64,000 bases of DNA. Source: Rhizobium phaseoli (GTDB taxonomy: Bacteria > Pseudomonadota > Alphaproteobacteria > Rhizobiales > Rhizobiaceae). Under the pieces are notes generated by a model that was not told the origin of the DNA, searched no databases, and saw nothing but the letters and a program-made list of their open reading frames with translations. The stretch spans positions 62,001 to 126,000 of the forward strand of contig NZ_WUFT01000018.1 in assembly GCF_010668805.1 (NCBI RefSeq), given 5' to 3'. Position 1 is the stretch's first letter, and each line of letters opens with the position of its first letter. Positions 62,636-64,000 of this stretch are shown piece after piece. The position numbers were made by a program, and so were the translations under genes.

Positions 62636-63274
62636 AACTCGCCCTTTTCGATTGCGACGGCACGCTGGTCGACAGCGCCGGCCTGATTCATGAAACCATG
62701 CGTCGGACCTTCGAGAAATTCGGCAAGCCGGAACCGCGATTTGAGGACACCAAGGCGATTATCGGCCTATCGCTGGATATCGCGATTGCCCGCATGCAGG
62801 GCAGGCCGCATGTCGAGCAGGCCGATATCGAGATGACGGCGCATTACAAATCGCTGTTTTCGGTCGTGCGCCAGGATCTCGACTACAGGGAGCCGCTGTT
62901 TCCCGGCATTCGCGAGATGATCGACGCGATCACCGGGCGCGAGGATCTGCTGATCGGCGCAGTGACAGGAAAATCCAGGCGCGGGCTGAACCTCGTGATG
63001 GAGACGCACGGCTTCGACCGACATTTCACCGTTGCCCGCACCGCCGACGATTGCCCTTCCAAGCCGCATCCGGCCATGGTGACGGAATGCTGTGATGAAT
63101 GCCGCTGATGCCATTGTCATCGGCGATGCCATTTACGATATGCAGATGGCAAAGGCTGCCGGCGCCAAGGCGATCGGCGTTGCCTGGGGCTATGCCAGCG
63201 TGGATGAGCTGATCGCCAACGGCGCCGATGCGATCGCCTATCATCCAAACGAGATACTACGCCATTTTTCCTGA
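62632..63274 (+). pseudogene. HAD-IA family phosphatase, frameshifted
   Basis: Frame 1 from ATG 62632 reads LALFDCDGTLVDSAGL (motif I DxDGT), VTGKSRRGL and PSKPHPAMVTE (motif III Lys), then stops at 63108 after CCDECR. Frame 2, read from about 63095 to 63274, gives AADAIVIGDAIYDMQMAKAAGAKAIGVAWGYAS (motif IV) and ends RHFS. Together they make one HAD phosphatase of about 218 residues (phosphoglycolate-phosphatase-like). The 5-nt word ATGAA at the join suggests a slipped loss of about 11 bp. Coupled to the pseudouridine synthase by ATGA. Confidence 0.8.
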
Positions 63275-63283
63275 GGTGAGCCT

Positions 63284-64000
63284 ATGCGCGATCTGCTGAA
63301 CGATCTTTCCGAAGGCCTGAGCCATCCCGATCCGATCCGCCGGGCGCAGATCCAGATGAAGAAGCCGCTGCCGAAGCGTTTCTACACCGACGTCTCGGTT
63401 GCCGAGCACGAGGGTGGTTTTGCGATCACGCTCGACGGCAAGATGGTGCGCACGCCGGCACGGCTGGTTCTCGCCGTTCCCACGCAGGCGCTGGCGCGGT
63501 TGGTTGCCGCCGAATGGCAGGCGCAGGGCGAAGAGATCGATCCCATGACGATGCCCATGACGCGGCTCGTCAACACCGCGCTCGACGGCATTACCGGCAA
63601 CACGCAGGCGATTCTTGAGGATATCCTGCGCTTTTCGTCGAGCGACCTTATCTGCTACCGCGCCGATGGGCCGGAACTGCTGGTCGAGCGCCAGGCCGAG
63701 CGCTGGGACCCGGTGGTCGACTGGGCGGCGAACGATCTCGGCGCCCGCTTCATCCTCATCGAAGGCGTGATGCCGCGTGAGCAGCCGCGCGAGGCGATCG
63801 CCGCCTTCGCCGTCACGCTCGCCAGACATGACAACCCGATCGCCCTCGCGGCACTCCACACAGTCACCACGCTCACCGGTTCGGCGATCCTGGCGCTCGC
63901 CTTTGCCTGCGGCCGGGTGACGATGGAGGAAGCCTGGTCGCTTGCCCATCTCGACGAGGACTGGACGATCGAGCATTGGGGCGGCGACGAGGAAGCCGAG
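63284..64000 (+). CDS. ATP12-type F1-ATPase assembly factor (partial)
   Basis: 239 residues visible, no stop before the right edge. From ATG 63284 (GAGGTGAG upstream): KKPLPKRFYTDVSVAEHEGGFAITLDGKMVRTPAR is the ATP12 start, and FSSSDLICYRADGPELLVERQAERWDPVVDW the conserved core. Helps F1 alpha-subunit assembly, as the mitochondrial relative does. Only a few C-terminal residues are missing. 9 bp after the HAD pseudogene. Confidence 0.9.
   Translation, partial: MRDLLNDLSEGLSHPDPIRRAQIQMKKPLPKRFYTDVSVAEHEGGFAITLDGKMVRTPARLVLAVPTQALARLVAAEWQAQGEEIDPMTMPMTRLVNTALDGITGNTQAILEDILRFSSSDLICYRADGPELLVERQAERWDPVVDWAANDLGARFILIEGVMPREQPREAIAAFAVTLARHDNPIALAALHTVTTLTGSAILALAFACGRVTMEEAWSLAHLDEDWTIEHWGGDEEAE

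Overview
The window looks like chromosome of a Rhizobium species (R. etli / R. leguminosarum type). This rests on the GC-rich coding pattern, rhizobial gene content (the sufS2-sufB-sufC-sufD-sufS-sufT-sufA order, purC-purS-purQ, MocR-type regulator, SURF-like set of small DUF proteins) and rhizobial intergenic palindromes near 21.9 kb and 53.1 kb. It is mostly housekeeping DNA. I saw no prophage, intact insertion sequence, CRISPR array, rRNA or tRNA.

Layout. 1-4 kb: a truncated GNAT acetyltransferase, an acyl hydrolase-like protein and two tandem Bcr/CflA efflux pumps. 4-10 kb: monothiol glutaredoxin grxD, a di-haem cytochrome c, a basic histone-H1-like protein, a membrane hydrolase-like protein, bolA and purL. 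9.7-15 kb: a PagL-like outer-membrane protein, a MocR/GntR-aminotransferase regulator divergent from a DUF1127 gene, a lipoprotein, and the purine cluster purC-purS-kptA-purQ, in which an RNA 2'-phosphotransferase gene sits by ATGA overlap. 15-20 kb: a PAS-PAS-GGDEF-EAL protein, a small serine hydrolase and three small membrane proteins. 20-25 kb: purB, two hypothetical genes, rpe and an orphan periplasmic binding protein. 25-36 kb: flavin reductase, TfoX-N, Nudix, RhlE-like helicase, an M23 peptidase, DUF455, a Bcp-type peroxiredoxin, a giant AsmA/YhdP-like protein and a GH13 enzyme. 36-42 kb: tyrS, anmK, GNAT, acyltransferase-3 and an alpha/beta hydrolase.

42-49.5 kb is the iron-sulfur assembly operon. 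Its upstream region carries a good match to an Irr box (ICE) and a TGA-N9-TCA core of the RirA type (IRO). The operon is interrupted twice by palindromic DNA: four tandem hairpins between sufS2 and sufB, and, between sufB and sufC, a frameshifted GIY-YIG nuclease gene bounded by a perfect 30-bp inverted repeat. Each arm of that repeat is itself a hairpin. I consider this REP-bounded nuclease unit the most interesting object in the window. With GrxD and BolA at the left end, much of the window concerns Fe-S handling.

49.5-64 kb: a serine hydrolase, an orphan flagellar-rod-like protein, a formate-dehydrogenase-like molybdoenzyme, a two-palindrome repeat of RIME size, a GH25 lysozyme-like lipoprotein, the glycine cleavage operon gcvT-gcvH-gcvP behind a tandem glycine riboswitch with a visible alternative-hairpin platform, a copper module (DUF2946 protein and a YcnI-PCuAC fusion), crcB, a pseudouridine synthase, a frameshifted HAD phosphatase and the start of an ATP12-type F1-ATPase assembly factor.

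All functions are assigned by reading motifs and recalling family sequences. No database search was run. Start codons were chosen from Shine-Dalgarno spacing and recalled family lengths.
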